Positions 10,635 to 19,585 are shown, counted from the first letter of the stretch. The stretch: 64,000 bases of DNA from Ectopseudomonas alcaliphila (GCF_900101755.1 NZ_FNAE01000002.1:152480-216479), one strand, 5' to 3'. Numbers and translations: made by a program. The notes: generated from the letters alone by a model not told the origin.

Positions 10635-11588
10635 TTACAGCGCGCCGGCTTCCTTGTAGAAGCGCTCGGCACCCGGGTGCAGCGGGATCGGCAGGTTCTG
10701 CGTAGCGGTTTCCAGCTTGATGTCCTGAGCCGCGGAGTGAGCGGTGCCCAGGCGGCCGAGGTTGTCGAACATCAGCTTGGTCATCTGGTAGGCCACTTCG
10801 TCGGACACGCCTTCGTGGGTGACCAGGATGTTGGTGATGGCCACGGTGGGCACGTCGGCGTCCTGACCGTCGTAGGTGCCAGCCGGGATGGTGGCGGCCT
10901 CGTAGGCGGCGTTGTCGATCTTCGCGGTCACTTCGGCCGGGATGGCGACGAAGCTGATCTTCATGGTCGAGGCCAGGTCACGGATGGCGGCCATGCCCAG
11001 ACCGGAGGACTGCAGGGTAGCGTCCAGCTGGCGGTTCTTGATCAGCTCGACCGACTCGGCGTACGGCAGGAACTCGACCTTGCCCATGTCTTTGTAGGTC
11101 AGGCCAGCGGCTTCGAAGATGGCGCGAGCGTTGAGCTCGGTGCCGGACTTCGGCGCGCCGACGGAGATGCGCTTGCCCTTGAGGTCTTCCAGGGTCTTGA
11201 TACCGGATTCAGCGTTGGCAACGATCTGGATGTAGTTCGGGTAGGTACCGGCGATGGCGCGGATCTTCTTCAGCGGTGTCTTGAAGCCAGCGTCCTCGAC
11301 GCCGTTCCAGGCATCGGCTACCGAGTCACCGAGGGCAAAAGCCAGCTCACCGCGACCAGCCTGGAGCAGGTTGAGGTTTTCCACCGACGCCTTGGTCGCC
11401 TGGACCGAGGTCTTGGAGCCCTCGATGCCGTTGCTGTAGAGCTGCGAAAGGGCCACGCCGATCGGGTAGTACACGCCGCTGGTACCACCGGTGAGCACGT
11501 TGATGAACGTCGGGGCTGCGAGCACTGCGGTGCTGGCAGTAATGGCCGCGGCAGCGGCGAACAGGCTGAGTTTCTTGGTCAGTCGCAT
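10635..11588 (-). CDS. TAXI family TRAP transporter solute-binding protein
   Basis: 317 residues with a strong signal peptide (MRLTKKLSLFAAAAAITASTAVLA). The mature start FINVLTGGTSGVYYPIGVAL is diagnostic of the TAXI family, as are GRGELAFALGDSVADAW and KRISVGAPKSGTELNAR. It captures substrate in the periplasm for the fused permease downstream; it is the first gene of the transporter operon. A sigma-54 promoter match lies ~260 nt upstream. Confidence 0.93.
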   Translation of the reverse strand: MRLTKKLSLFAAAAAITASTAVLAAPTFINVLTGGTSGVYYPIGVALSQLYSNGIEGSKTSVQATKASVENLNLLQAGRGELAFALGDSVADAWNGVEDAGFKTPLKKIRAIAGTYPNYIQIVANAESGIKTLEDLKGKRISVGAPKSGTELNARAIFEAAGLTYKDMGKVEFLPYAESVELIKNRQLDATLQSSGLGMAAIRDLASTMKISFVAIPAEVTAKIDNAAYEAATIPAGTYDGQDADVPTVAITNILVTHEGVSDEVAYQMTKLMFDNLGRLGTAHSAAQDIKLETATQNLPIPLHPGAERFYKEAGAL

Positions 11589-11845
11589 GGAAGTATCTCC
11601 GTCGTTGTTATTGGCTATATGCAGAGTTTCACTCTAGACGACGCCACACAGGCAGCGTCGGCGTTGCGCGATCAGCAGCGCAGGGTGCAGCGTAGGACAA
11701 GAGCCGCGGCAGGCGCGGTGGGGAGGCGGCCCATGCACGGCAGCGAGTGCGGCATGGCGCGAGGGGCATGGCAGTTCATGGGCTGACCTCTTGTCGTTGT
11801 TATGGTCGCCACGTCGGCAAGATGCTGCGCGGCTGTACCTGTCAT

Positions 11846-11861
11846 AGCAGATGCCGTGCCA
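11846..11861 (-). promoter_or_regulatory. Sigma-54 (-24/-12) promoter for the TRAP operon
   Basis: On the minus strand the sequence reads TGGCACG-GCAT-CTGC-T. It matches the consensus TGGCACG-N4-TTGCW at all but one position, with the exact GG-GC spacing. Transcription would start near 11835 and leave a ~250-nt leader before the TAXI gene. The neighbouring regulator has the GAFTGA loop needed to activate sigma-54 polymerase. Confidence 0.7.
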
Positions 11862-11916
11862 GGGCCTGAAAAGCCCGAGATAGAGAGGTTTTATCGATAG
11901 ACCAACGGGTCACTGA

Positions 11917-11960
11917 GCGGGAAATCGCCTACCTTTGTGACAGGGTCGGCAAAATTCCGC
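11917..11960. promoter_or_regulatory. Candidate enhancer (UAS) for the sigma-54 regulator
   Basis: Imperfect inverted arms, gcgggaaatcgcc (11917-11929) and ggcaaaattccgc (11948-11960), agree at 9 of 13 positions. They sit about 80-125 nt upstream of the predicted sigma-54 start, the usual place for NtrC-family enhancer sites. This is inference from position and symmetry. Confidence 0.3.
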
Positions 11961-12000
11961 TTATCGCTCGCCTGGGTGCGGACCAGCACAGCCATGTCGC

Positions 12001-12058
12001 GTAGGAGCCCGCTTGCGGGCGATCATCCTAACCCTATCGCCGGCAAGCCGGCTCCTAC
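12001..12058. repeat. REP palindrome pair (gtaggagc family)
   Basis: gtaggagcccgcttgcgggc at 12001 faces its near-complement ending gccggctcctac at 12058. Each half is itself a hairpin. This is a typical Pseudomonas REP/BIME unit, 11 nt past the stop of the response-regulator gene, where it may also act as a transcript end. Confidence 0.85.
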
Positions 12059-12068
12059 AGGGCGTGGC

Positions 12069-13409
12069 TTATTCCTCGCCGCCTGGCAGGTAATCACCGC
12101 GCGCCAGGCCATGGCGCTGCATCTTCTCGTTGAGGGTGCGGCGCGGCAGCTGCAGCATTTCCATCACTGCGCTGATGTTGCCCTGGCATTGCAGCAGGGC
12201 GTTGTGCAGGCACTGCGCCTCGAAGGCCTCCATCTGCTGCGCCAGCGCCTGACCGGCGAAGCGCTCGGCCGGCGGCGGGCTGGACAGCCCCAGGGCATGG
12301 CGCTCGGCGGCGTTGATCAGCTCACGCACGTTGCCCGGCCAGTCATGGCCGAGCAGGCGCGCCAGTTCGCTCGGGGCCAGTGGCGGCGCTTCGCGACCAT
12401 GACGTTGCGCTGCCTCGTGGGCGAAATGCTCGAACAGCAGGGGAATGTCCTCGCGACGCTCGCGCAGCGGCGGAATGTGCAGGGTGGCGACGTTGAGGCG
12501 GTACACCAGGTCCTCGCGGAAACGCCCGGCCTTGACCTCGTCGAGCAGATCCGGCTTGGCCGCACTGATCACCCGCAGGTCGACCTGGATGCTCTTGTTC
12601 GAGCCGAGGCGTTCCAGGGTCTTTTCCTGCAGCACACGCAGCAGTTTGACCTGTTGCGCCAGCGGCAGACTCTCCACCTCGTCGAGGAACAGGGTACCGC
12701 CATCGGCATGCTCGATACGGCCGATGCGCCGCGCCTGGGCCCCGGTGAAGGCGCCGCTCTCGTGGCCGAACAGCTCGCTTTCGAAGATGGTCTCGGGAAT
12801 CGCCGCACAGTTCAGCGCGGCGAAGGCCTTGCTGGCTCGCGGGCTGAAGTCGTGCAGGCTGCGCGCCACCCGCTCCTTGCCGCTACCGGTCTCGCCGCGA
12901 ATGAGCACGTTGACCGAGGTGCCGGCCAGTTCGAGGATCTGCCGGCGCAGGTTTTCCATCGGCCGCGAAATGCCGATCAGCTGGCTTTCGATACGGCCCT
13001 TGTCGGCCACCTGCCGACGCAGCTGGCGGTTCTCGCAGACCAGGCGACGCTTGTCCGGCGCACGACGCACGCTGTCGAGCAGACGTTCGGGGGTGAAGGG
13101 TTTCTCGATGAAGTCATAGGCACCCTGGCGCAGCGCCTGCACCGCCATGGGTACATCGCCATGGCCGGTAACCAGGATCACCGGCAGGTCGGTGTCCACC
13201 TGCAGCAGCTTGTCGAGCAGTTGCAGACCATCGCTGCCGGGCATGCGCACATCGCTGACGACGATGCCGGGAAAGTCGCGGTCGACCAGAGCCAGCGCTT
13301 CGGCCGCGCTGGCGCAGGTACGCACGGTGAAACCGGACAGCTCCAGCCACTGCTGCACCGCCTCGCGAATCGCCGCTTCGTCGTCGACCACTATGACCTG
13401 AACGCTCAT
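12069..13409 (-). CDS. Sigma-54-dependent response regulator, DctD-like
   Basis: 446 residues from the ATG at 13409, preceded by a perfect AGGAGGTG site; the long N-terminal extension of the open frame runs into a REP element and is not real. The receiver domain begins VIVVDDEAAI, with phosphoacceptor Asp in GIVVSDVRMPG and the switch Lys in FIEKPFTPE. An AAA+ domain follows, with Walker A GETGSGKE, the sigma-54-contact loop GAFTGA and the arginine-finger region. A C-terminal Fis-type helix-turn-helix (MEMLQLPRRTLNEKMQRHGL) closes it. It is partner of the kinase upstream, and its most probable target is the sigma-54 promoter at 11846-11861 in front of the TRAP operon. Confidence 0.92.
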   Translation of the reverse strand: MSVQVIVVDDEAAIREAVQQWLELSGFTVRTCASAAEALALVDRDFPGIVVSDVRMPGSDGLQLLDKLLQVDTDLPVILVTGHGDVPMAVQALRQGAYDFIEKPFTPERLLDSVRRAPDKRRLVCENRQLRRQVADKGRIESQLIGISRPMENLRRQILELAGTSVNVLIRGETGSGKERVARSLHDFSPRASKAFAALNCAAIPETIFESELFGHESGAFTGAQARRIGRIEHADGGTLFLDEVESLPLAQQVKLLRVLQEKTLERLGSNKSIQVDLRVISAAKPDLLDEVKAGRFREDLVYRLNVATLHIPPLRERREDIPLLFEHFAHEAAQRHGREAPPLAPSELARLLGHDWPGNVRELINAAERHALGLSSPPPAERFAGQALAQQMEAFEAQCLHNALLQCQGNISAVMEMLQLPRRTLNEKMQRHGLARGDYLPGGEE

Positions 13410-13550
13410 GGCACCTCCTCTTGAGAACGGCGGGCAGTGTAGCCCGACGAATGCAATCCGGGGGAACGACCGGTGCGCATGGCGCACCCTGGGATCAGGC
13501 AGCGCCGCGCAGAAAGCACCACCCCACCCCAGGTCCGCCGATATGCCCCG

Positions 13551-13618
13551 TGTAGGAGCCGGCTTGCCGGCGATAGGCCTGTGTGGCACGGAGCATCGCC
13601 CGCGAGCGGGCTCCTACA
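13551..13618. repeat. REP palindrome pair between kinase and regulator genes
   Basis: tgtaggagccggcttgccggcgat faces atcgcccgcgag...gctcctaca. The pair lies in the 232-nt gap between the sensor kinase stop and the regulator start. This gap also holds a ggtgcgcatggcgcacc palindrome (about 13470-13490) and a degenerate copy of the cccggatgcaatccggg word (about 13441-13463). Confidence 0.85.
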
Positions 13619-13641
13619 AGGCATGCGCGCAGCCATCCGGG

Positions 13642-15393
13642 TTACGGCGCCGCCGGCAGCCTCAGGGTAAACACCGCGCCCAGCTCACCATTGTGCGCCT
13701 CCAGCGTGCCGCCGAGATCGCGCACGATACCGTAGGACACCGCCAGCCCGAGCCCGAGGCCCTGCCCCACCGGCTTGGTGGTGAAGAAGGGCTCGAAGAC
13801 CCGACCGAGGGTTTCTTCGGCGATGCCGCCGCCACTGTCCTCGACGCTGAGCAGGCAGCCGCCGTCTTCACGGACGATGCGCACCAGGAGGATGCGCGTC
13901 TCGCTCTCGGCCATGGCATCGAGGGCGTTGTGCAGCAGATTGAGGATCACCTGCTCGATGCGGATGGCATCGCCGAGCACCTCGGCCTCGTCGTCGATCT
14001 GCGTGCGCAGCTCCACCTGCTCGCTGCGCATGCGCGGCGCCAGTAACTGCAAGGCCTGCTCCAGCACATCGCCCAGGCACAGGCGCTCGCTGAGGCCGGC
14101 CGGAGTCTTGCGGGCGAAGGTCTTGAGGTGGCCGGTCAGCGCGGCCATGCGCTGCAGCAGCCCATCGATACGCTGCAGACCGTCGCGCACCGCTTCCGGC
14201 CGACCGCTGTCGAGCAGCAGGCGCAGGCTGCCGAGCTGCATCTGCAAGGCGGTCAGCGGCTGATTGATTTCGTGCGCCAGGGCCGCCGACATCTGCCCCA
14301 GGGCCGCCATCTTGGCGGCATGCACCAGGCCGTCCTGGGCTTCGCGCAGCTCAGCGGTGCGCAACGCCACCTCGCGCTCCAGGCGCTCGCGGATGCCGGC
14401 CTGCAGGCGCTGGTTCTTGCGGCGCTGGGCGAGGAACAGCAGCAGGAAAGCGCAGGTCATCCACACGCCGGCAGCGGCCAGGCGATAGCTGCGCACGCTG
14501 TCGGCCAGGCCGACCGGCTCGCTGAGCAGATGCAGGGTCCAGCCCTCTTCGGGCATGTGCAGACGCTGCCAAAGATAGTCGCGATTACCGTCGGGGCCGT
14601 CGACCCGCGCCCAGTCCGCATCGGCATCGATATGCCGATGCACCTGATGCGCCAGCGGCTGCAGCGCCTGCTCGGCATAGCGGCGCACCTCCACCAGTTC
14701 GGCACGCGCCTGCTCGTCGAGCGGCTGCAGCGCGCGGAAACGCCAGATCGGCTTGTTGCTGAGGATCACCACCTGATAGCTGTCGGCGACCAGCAACACG
14801 CCGGGCTGGCCAACCCATTCGCGCTGCAGGTCCTCCAGCTCCAGCTTGACCACCAGCACGCCGAGCAGCTCGCCCTTGTCATCGCGCACCACGTGGGAGA
14901 GGAAATAACCGGGAATACCGGTGGTCACGCCCACCGCGAAATAGCGTGCGCCACCATCGCGCAGAGCGTTCTGGAAATACGGCCGGAAGGCGTAGTTGTT
15001 GCCGACGAAGCTGCTCCAGTCGCGCCAGTTGCTGGCCACCAGGGTTTCGCCCTGGGCATCGAGCAGGTACAGCACGGTGGAGCCGGCAGCCGCGTTGAGC
15101 CGTTCCAGGCGCTGGTTCAGTGCCAGGCGCAACTGGCGATCATGCGGCGCGCGCAGCAGGCTGCGGATGTCGCTGTCCAGCGCCAGCACTTCGGGCACCG
15201 AGCTGAAGCGCTCGACCAGGGTGCGGATCGACTGGGCATAGAGCTGCAACTGCCCGCGCGCCTCGACGCTGCGCTCGTCCCAGGCGCGATGCTCGGCATG
15301 CCGTCCACCAAGCCAGAGGCTCAGCAGCAAACCGGCGAGAATCGCCAGAACGGTGAACAGTACGCGGTGACGATGCTGTTGCGGCAGGGGCAT
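13642..15393 (-). CDS. Membrane sensor histidine kinase, DctB-like
   Basis: 583 residues from the ATG at 15393. An N-terminal helix (VLFTVLAILAGLLLSLWLG) and a second near the middle (LAAAGVWMTCAFLLLFLA) bracket a ~250-residue periplasmic dCache-type sensor domain (NNYAFRPYFQNAL, VTTGIPGYFLSHVV) like that of DctB/AauS kinases. These bind C4-dicarboxylates or acidic amino acids. The cytoplasmic part has the H-box HEINQPLTAL, N-box ILNLLHNALDAM, and G-boxes DSGGGI and GLGLGLAVSYG. It should phosphorylate the regulator encoded downstream. The ligand is probably the TRAP transporter's substrate (inference). Confidence 0.9.
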   Translation of the reverse strand: MPLPQQHRHRVLFTVLAILAGLLLSLWLGGRHAEHRAWDERSVEARGQLQLYAQSIRTLVERFSSVPEVLALDSDIRSLLRAPHDRQLRLALNQRLERLNAAAGSTVLYLLDAQGETLVASNWRDWSSFVGNNYAFRPYFQNALRDGGARYFAVGVTTGIPGYFLSHVVRDDKGELLGVLVVKLELEDLQREWVGQPGVLLVADSYQVVILSNKPIWRFRALQPLDEQARAELVEVRRYAEQALQPLAHQVHRHIDADADWARVDGPDGNRDYLWQRLHMPEEGWTLHLLSEPVGLADSVRSYRLAAAGVWMTCAFLLLFLAQRRKNQRLQAGIRERLEREVALRTAELREAQDGLVHAAKMAALGQMSAALAHEINQPLTALQMQLGSLRLLLDSGRPEAVRDGLQRIDGLLQRMAALTGHLKTFARKTPAGLSERLCLGDVLEQALQLLAPRMRSEQVELRTQIDDEAEVLGDAIRIEQVILNLLHNALDAMAESETRILLVRIVREDGGCLLSVEDSGGGIAEETLGRVFEPFFTTKPVGQGLGLGLAVSYGIVRDLGGTLEAHNGELGAVFTLRLPAAP

Positions 15394-15433
15394 GGGCGGC
15401 TCGTGGGGTCGGCTCGAGGCGCATGTTAACCCA

Positions 15434-16618
15434 TCATGAGTAGAGGTCAGCGCGCGTCCACGGCAGATCATGGCCACCGTCGTCACGTGGCTTCACCGCC
15501 AGGATCTGATGCAGGTTCATCCAGCCATGCTGGAAGCCGTAGGCGCAGCCGGCCAGGTACAGACGCCAGATGCGCAGGGACTTTTCCGGCACCCACTGCG
15601 CGGCCTTCTGCAGGCGCCGCTCCAGCCCCTGGCTCCACAGCTGCAGGGTACGCGCATAGTGCAGGCGCAGGCTTTCGACATCGACGATCTCCAACCCCGC
15701 CTCGCTGATTGCCCTGGCGATGGTCGCCAGGTGCGGCAACTCTCCCTGCGGGAATACGTAGCGGTCGATGAACTCACCCGCACCTCGACCAACCGGGCGG
15801 CCGTCGGTGAAGCGCGAGGTGATGCCATGGTTCATCACCAGGCCACCGGCCTTGACCGCACCGAACAGGCGCTGGCAATACAGCGGCAGATTGGCGTGAC
15901 CGACATGCTCGAACATGCCGACGCTGACCACCTTGTCGAAACGACCGTCCTGCGGCAGGTCACGGTAGTCCAGCAGCTCCAGGGTCACGCGCCCTTGCAG
16001 GCCTTCTTCGGCCACGCGCTGCAGGCCCAGTTCCAGCTGCGCCTTGCTGAGAGTGATGCCGTACACCTGCGCGCCGCATTCACGTGCGGCAAAGCGCGCC
16101 AGGCCGCCCCAGCCGCAACCAACGTCGAGCAGCCTGTCACCCGGCTGCAGGCGCAGCTTGCGGCACAGGTGGCGCAGCTTGGCCTGCTGGGCCTGGTTCA
16201 GGTCTTCCTCGCCGGTTTCGAAGTAGGCGCAGGAATAGACCATGTCGCGATCCAGCCACAGTCGGTAGAACTCGTTGGACAGGTCGTAGTGGTAGCTGAT
16301 GGCGGCGGCGTCGCTGCGCTTGTCATGCGCGGCATGCTGCTCCACCGGAGGGGGCTCGTCGCCGAGCAGCGCAGTGCTCAGGGCATCGCCGACCTCGATG
16401 GCTTCTTCGATGGGGCCCTCCAGATCCACCCGTCCCTCGACATAGGCGGCGCCCAGGGCATCCAGGCTGGGATGGGCCAGTTGCGCGACCAGGCTGGGGT
16501 CCTTGACCACCAGCGTCACCCTGGGTGTGGGCCCCAGATCGATCTGCTTGCCGTCCCACAATTTCACCCGCAGCGGTATTTGCAGATCACGAAACGCGGC
16601 GGTCAATTGCGCAAGCAT
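15434..16618 (-). CDS. cfa: Cyclopropane-fatty-acyl-phospholipid synthase
   Basis: 394 residues from the ATG at 16618, which has GGGGAG at good spacing; upstream in-frame starts do not. It transfers a methylene from S-adenosylmethionine to cis double bonds of membrane phospholipid acyl chains. The SAM-binding motif LLDVGCGWGGLARFAA, the YHYDLSNEFYRLWLD opening of the catalytic domain, and KVVSVGMFEHVG with YVFPQGELPHL are all classic CFA synthase signatures. It lies 40 nt upstream of the sensor kinase gene in the same direction, but the functional link is unclear. Pseudomonas often carries more than one cfa-like gene, so this may be a paralogue. Confidence 0.9.
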   Translation of the reverse strand: MLAQLTAAFRDLQIPLRVKLWDGKQIDLGPTPRVTLVVKDPSLVAQLAHPSLDALGAAYVEGRVDLEGPIEEAIEVGDALSTALLGDEPPPVEQHAAHDKRSDAAAISYHYDLSNEFYRLWLDRDMVYSCAYFETGEEDLNQAQQAKLRHLCRKLRLQPGDRLLDVGCGWGGLARFAARECGAQVYGITLSKAQLELGLQRVAEEGLQGRVTLELLDYRDLPQDGRFDKVVSVGMFEHVGHANLPLYCQRLFGAVKAGGLVMNHGITSRFTDGRPVGRGAGEFIDRYVFPQGELPHLATIARAISEAGLEIVDVESLRLHYARTLQLWSQGLERRLQKAAQWVPEKSLRIWRLYLAGCAYGFQHGWMNLHQILAVKPRDDGGHDLPWTRADLYS

Positions 16619-16703
16619 GGTCATCTCCCCCTGGCCAGGAGTGTGTCTTACAGAGACTAGTTCAGATGACCTTTGCACCCTTGCAGCAGTTCGATCCTGG
16701 CGA

Positions 16704-17711
16704 CTAGCGGCGCCTCAGCAGAGCGACGAAGAACGCCCCGCCGATGGCGGCGGTTACGATGCCGATGGGCAGGTCCTGCGGCGCCAGCCAGGTGCGCGCG
16801 GCGACATCGACCCAGACCAGGAACAGCGCACCGAGCAGCGCCGCCACCGGCAACACGCGACGGTGCTCGGCGCCGACCAGAAAGCGCGCCACGTGCGGCA
16901 GCATCAGACCGACGAAACCGATGGCACCGGACAGCGACACCAGCACGCCGGTGAGCAAGGACGCCACCACGAACACCAGCAGACGCACCCGGCGCGGGTC
17001 CAGCCCCAGGCTCACGGCGCTCTGCTCGCCGGCCATCAGCGCGTTCAACGCGCGGCCCAGGCCGAGCAGCACCGCCAGGGCCAGCGCCAGGCACAGCGCC
17101 GGTAGCCACAGCAGCTCCCAGCGCGCCAGACCGAGGCCGCCGAGCATCCAGAACAGTACCGAGCTGGCCGCGTGCGGGTTGCCCAGGTACAGCAACAGGT
17201 TGCTGGCCGCCATCATCACGAAGGACACCGCCACCCCGGCCAACAGCAGGCGGTCGCTCTGCAGCCGCCCGCTGCGACTGGCGATGGCCAACACCAGCAG
17301 CATGCTCGCCAGCGCACCGACGAAGGCCGCCAGCGGCAGACTGAGCAGCCCGGCGAATTCGCCCAGGTAGAGCACCACGATTACCGCACCGAACGCCGCG
17401 CCGGAACTGACACCGAGCAGGTGCGGGTCGGCCAGCGGGTTGCGCGTCACCGCCTGCAGCGCCGTGCCGACCAGTGCCAGGCCGGCACCCACCAACGCGC
17501 CGAGCAGCACCCGTGGCGCACGCAGGTGCCAGACGATGCTGTCCTGGCCGACGCTCACCGCCACCTCGGGCGCGATGCCGAACAAATGCTGGCCAAGGAT
17601 CGCCAGCACCCGCTCGAGCGGCACCTGCGCCGCGCCGAAGACCAGCGACAGCGCACAGGACAGCGCCAGCAATGCGGCCAGGCCGAGCAGCAGCAGGCGA
17701 AAACGCGTCAC
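16704..17711 (-). CDS. FecCD/BtuC-type ABC transporter permease
   Basis: 335 residues with about ten membrane helices. Family motifs RAPRVLLGALVGAGLALVGT, NPLADPHLLGVSSGAA and IGFVGLMLPHVAR are those of iron-siderophore and cobalamin permeases. It overlaps the binding-protein gene by 4 nt and is the last gene of a BtuD/BtuF/BtuC-like set next to a riboswitch-controlled TonB receptor, so vitamin B12 import is the best inference. A siderophore or haem role cannot be excluded from the permease alone. Confidence 0.88.
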   Translation of the reverse strand: MTRFRLLLLGLAALLALSCALSLVFGAAQVPLERVLAILGQHLFGIAPEVAVSVGQDSIVWHLRAPRVLLGALVGAGLALVGTALQAVTRNPLADPHLLGVSSGAAFGAVIVVLYLGEFAGLLSLPLAAFVGALASMLLVLAIASRSGRLQSDRLLLAGVAVSFVMMAASNLLLYLGNPHAASSVLFWMLGGLGLARWELLWLPALCLALALAVLLGLGRALNALMAGEQSAVSLGLDPRRVRLLVFVVASLLTGVLVSLSGAIGFVGLMLPHVARFLVGAEHRRVLPVAALLGALFLVWVDVAARTWLAPQDLPIGIVTAAIGGAFFVALLRRR

Positions 17712-18682
17712 TGCGCGAATGCCTCGGGATGCAGCGCGGCAGCCAGCGTCTCGATGGCCGCGGCGTTGTCCAGGCTCGGCGTGACGGCGAGATAGGAGAG
17801 CACCACGAAGCGCCTGTCGCGGATAGCAGTGACGCCCTGCAGTGCAGGATGCTGCAGGAGGAAGTCACGTTTCTGCGCCGCCGTGCGCTCGCCATAGTCG
17901 ACGATCAGGATCAGCTCCGGGTCCTGCTCCACCACCGTCTCCCAACCCACCTTCATCCAGTTGGCCGCCACCCCATCCATCACGTTGCGCCCACCGGCCG
18001 CCTCGATCAGCGGCTGCGGCATGCCCAGACGCCCCGCACTGAAGGGCACATCCTCGCCGCTGTCGTAGACAAACACACGCGGCCGCGTCGGTTGCTCGCC
18101 AAGCCGCGCGCCTACCGCTGCTACCCGCGCCTGCATGCCCTGCACCAGAACCTCGGCGCGCGCCTCGACAGCGAAGATGCGGCCGAGGTTGCGCAGGTCG
18201 TTGTAGACATCATCGAGGCTGGCGACGCGGCCAGGCATGACGTGCGCGCAGGACTCACTCAGCTCGTAGACCGGAATGCCGAAGCGCTCCAGGCTGGCCG
18301 GGGTGACCTCGCCGCCGATACGCATGCCGTAGTTCCAGCCGGCGAAGAAGAAGTCGGCGCCGGCGGCGAGCAGATTTTCCAGCGACGGATAACGCGCCGC
18401 CAGTTCGGGCAGCCCATCGAGTTGCGCCTGCATGCCCGGCTCGACAGTCTTCCAGCCGCTGATGCCGCTGTAACCGACCATGCGCTCCCTCAGACCGAGG
18501 TCCAGGAGCATGGCGGTCAGGGTGATGTCGTGGCTGACCGCACGCTGCGGCGGCTGCTCGACGGTCAGTTGGCGGTCGCAGCTGGTGACGGTGGCGGCCC
18601 AGGCGGGGCTGGCCAGCAGCAGCGCCGAGAGCACGAGCGTGGGTAGGAGCGGCTTCAGCCGCGAATGGCACAAACTCATCAA
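17708..18682 (-). CDS. BtuF-like periplasmic cobalamin/iron-complex binding protein
   Basis: 324 residues. The signal peptide ends ASPAWA; the mature fold is helical-backbone class III (FecB/BtuF), with RAVSHDITLTAMLLDLGL, MVGYSGISGW, NLLAAGADFFFAGW and PELILIVDYG. The first codons and the start of the signal peptide (SRLKPLLP) are encoded by a REP sequence at 18643-18668, so the N-terminus appears to be repeat-derived. It overlaps the ATPase gene upstream and the permease gene downstream by 4 nt each: one translationally coupled unit. Confidence 0.85.
   Translation of the reverse strand: MMSLCHSRLKPLLPTLVLSALLLASPAWAATVTSCDRQLTVEQPPQRAVSHDITLTAMLLDLGLRERMVGYSGISGWKTVEPGMQAQLDGLPELAARYPSLENLLAAGADFFFAGWNYGMRIGGEVTPASLERFGIPVYELSESCAHVMPGRVASLDDVYNDLRNLGRIFAVEARAEVLVQGMQARVAAVGARLGEQPTRPRVFVYDSGEDVPFSAGRLGMPQPLIEAAGGRNVMDGVAANWMKVGWETVVEQDPELILIVDYGERTAAQKRDFLLQHPALQGVTAIRDRRFVVLSYLAVTPSLDNAAAIETLAAALHPEAFAQ
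18643..18668. repeat. Single REP half inside the 5' end of the BtuF-like gene
   Basis: gtaggagcggcttcagccgcgaatgg is a single REP unit of the same gtaggagc family found in intergenic gaps. Here it is read as codons 5-13 or so of the signal peptide. Confidence 0.8.
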
Positions 18683-19521
18683 ACAATCCAGGTAATACGC
18701 GGATGACCCGCCAGTGGATGGGTATCGACCAGCGCCCGCACGCCGAACACCTGCTGCAACAGCTCGGCGGTGAGCACCTCGGCGGGCCGACCGACCGCCA
18801 CCAGGCGCCCCTGATCCAGCACGCAGAGGCGGTCGCAGAAGGCCGCCGCCAGGTTGAGGTCATGAAAGCTAGCCAGGGTCGCCAGGCCCAGCGCCCTGAT
18901 CTGGCCGAGCAGTTCGAGTTGGTAACGCGGGTCGAGGTGGTTGGTCGGTTCGTCGAGAATCAGCACTTGCGGCTGTTGCACCAGGGCGCGGGCCAGCAGT
19001 ACGCGCTGCTTCTCGCCACCGGAGAGGCTCGCGAAAGGTTGCTGCGCCAGCGCACTCAGACCCACCCGCGCCAGTGCCTCGCTGACCAGGCGCTGGTCGT
19101 CGGCATCGTCGCCATCGAACAGGCCCTTGTGCGGCGTGCGGCCCATGGCCGCCACCTCATGCACGCGCAGGCCGAAGTCCTGCGGGAACTCCTGCAGCAG
19201 CACCGCCACGCGCTGTGCACTCCAGCGCGGCGGACGCTGCCACAGCGCCTCGCCGTCCAGTTCGACGCAACCGGCGCTCGGCCGCTGGAAACGGTAGGCG
19301 CAGCGCAGCAGACTGGTCTTGCCGCTGCCATTGGGGCCAATCAGCCCGAGCAGTTCGCCGTCGCCAATCTCCAGGTCGATCGCGTCGAGCAGGGTGCGTT
19401 GCCCGTCCGGCGACCAGGCCAGATCGCGGATGTGCAGGCGTGGCCCAGGCGCCGCCGTACGGCGGCTCGGTGCTGGCACGAGCAGGCTGGAGGGCCAGCC
19501 CAATCGGATACTCACTGACAC
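18679..19521 (-). CDS. BtuD/FepC-type ABC transporter ATPase
   Basis: I chose the GTG at 19521 (280 aa) because ggag lies 7 nt upstream; an ATG at 19566 is possible, and the rest of the open frame overlaps the receptor gene. Walker A is GPNGSGKTSLL, the ABC signature LSGGEKQRVLLARAL and Walker B VLILDEPTNHLD, with the switch His in LASFHDLNLAA. It energises the BtuF/BtuC-like transporter. The family also serves siderophores and haem; cobalamin is inferred from the neighbouring riboswitch-controlled receptor. Confidence 0.88.
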   Translation of the reverse strand: MSVSIRLGWPSSLLVPAPSRRTAAPGPRLHIRDLAWSPDGQRTLLDAIDLEIGDGELLGLIGPNGSGKTSLLRCAYRFQRPSAGCVELDGEALWQRPPRWSAQRVAVLLQEFPQDFGLRVHEVAAMGRTPHKGLFDGDDADDQRLVSEALARVGLSALAQQPFASLSGGEKQRVLLARALVQQPQVLILDEPTNHLDPRYQLELLGQIRALGLATLASFHDLNLAAAFCDRLCVLDQGRLVAVGRPAEVLTAELLQQVFGVRALVDTHPLAGHPRITWIV

Positions 19522-19585
19522 GGGAAAACTCCACTTGCAGGTCCCTGCCACGCACAGGCGGCGCATGAGCGGGTCGAGGGATGCT

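Larger units (their letters stand above)
11589..12068. other. 480-nt regulatory interval between TRAP operon and response regulator
   Basis: No gene is supported here. It holds the leader of the TAXI gene, the sigma-54 promoter, the candidate enhancer and, at the far end, a REP pair just beyond the response-regulator stop. Confidence 0.7.

Noticed and set aside
13410-13589. An N-terminal extension of the response regulator
   Set aside because: It reads through a REP pair, while a perfect ribosome site precedes the ATG at 13409.
14128-15429. A 433-aa open frame on the plus strand across the sensor kinase
   Set aside because: It is antisense to a kinase with all H, N and G boxes, and shows no domain.
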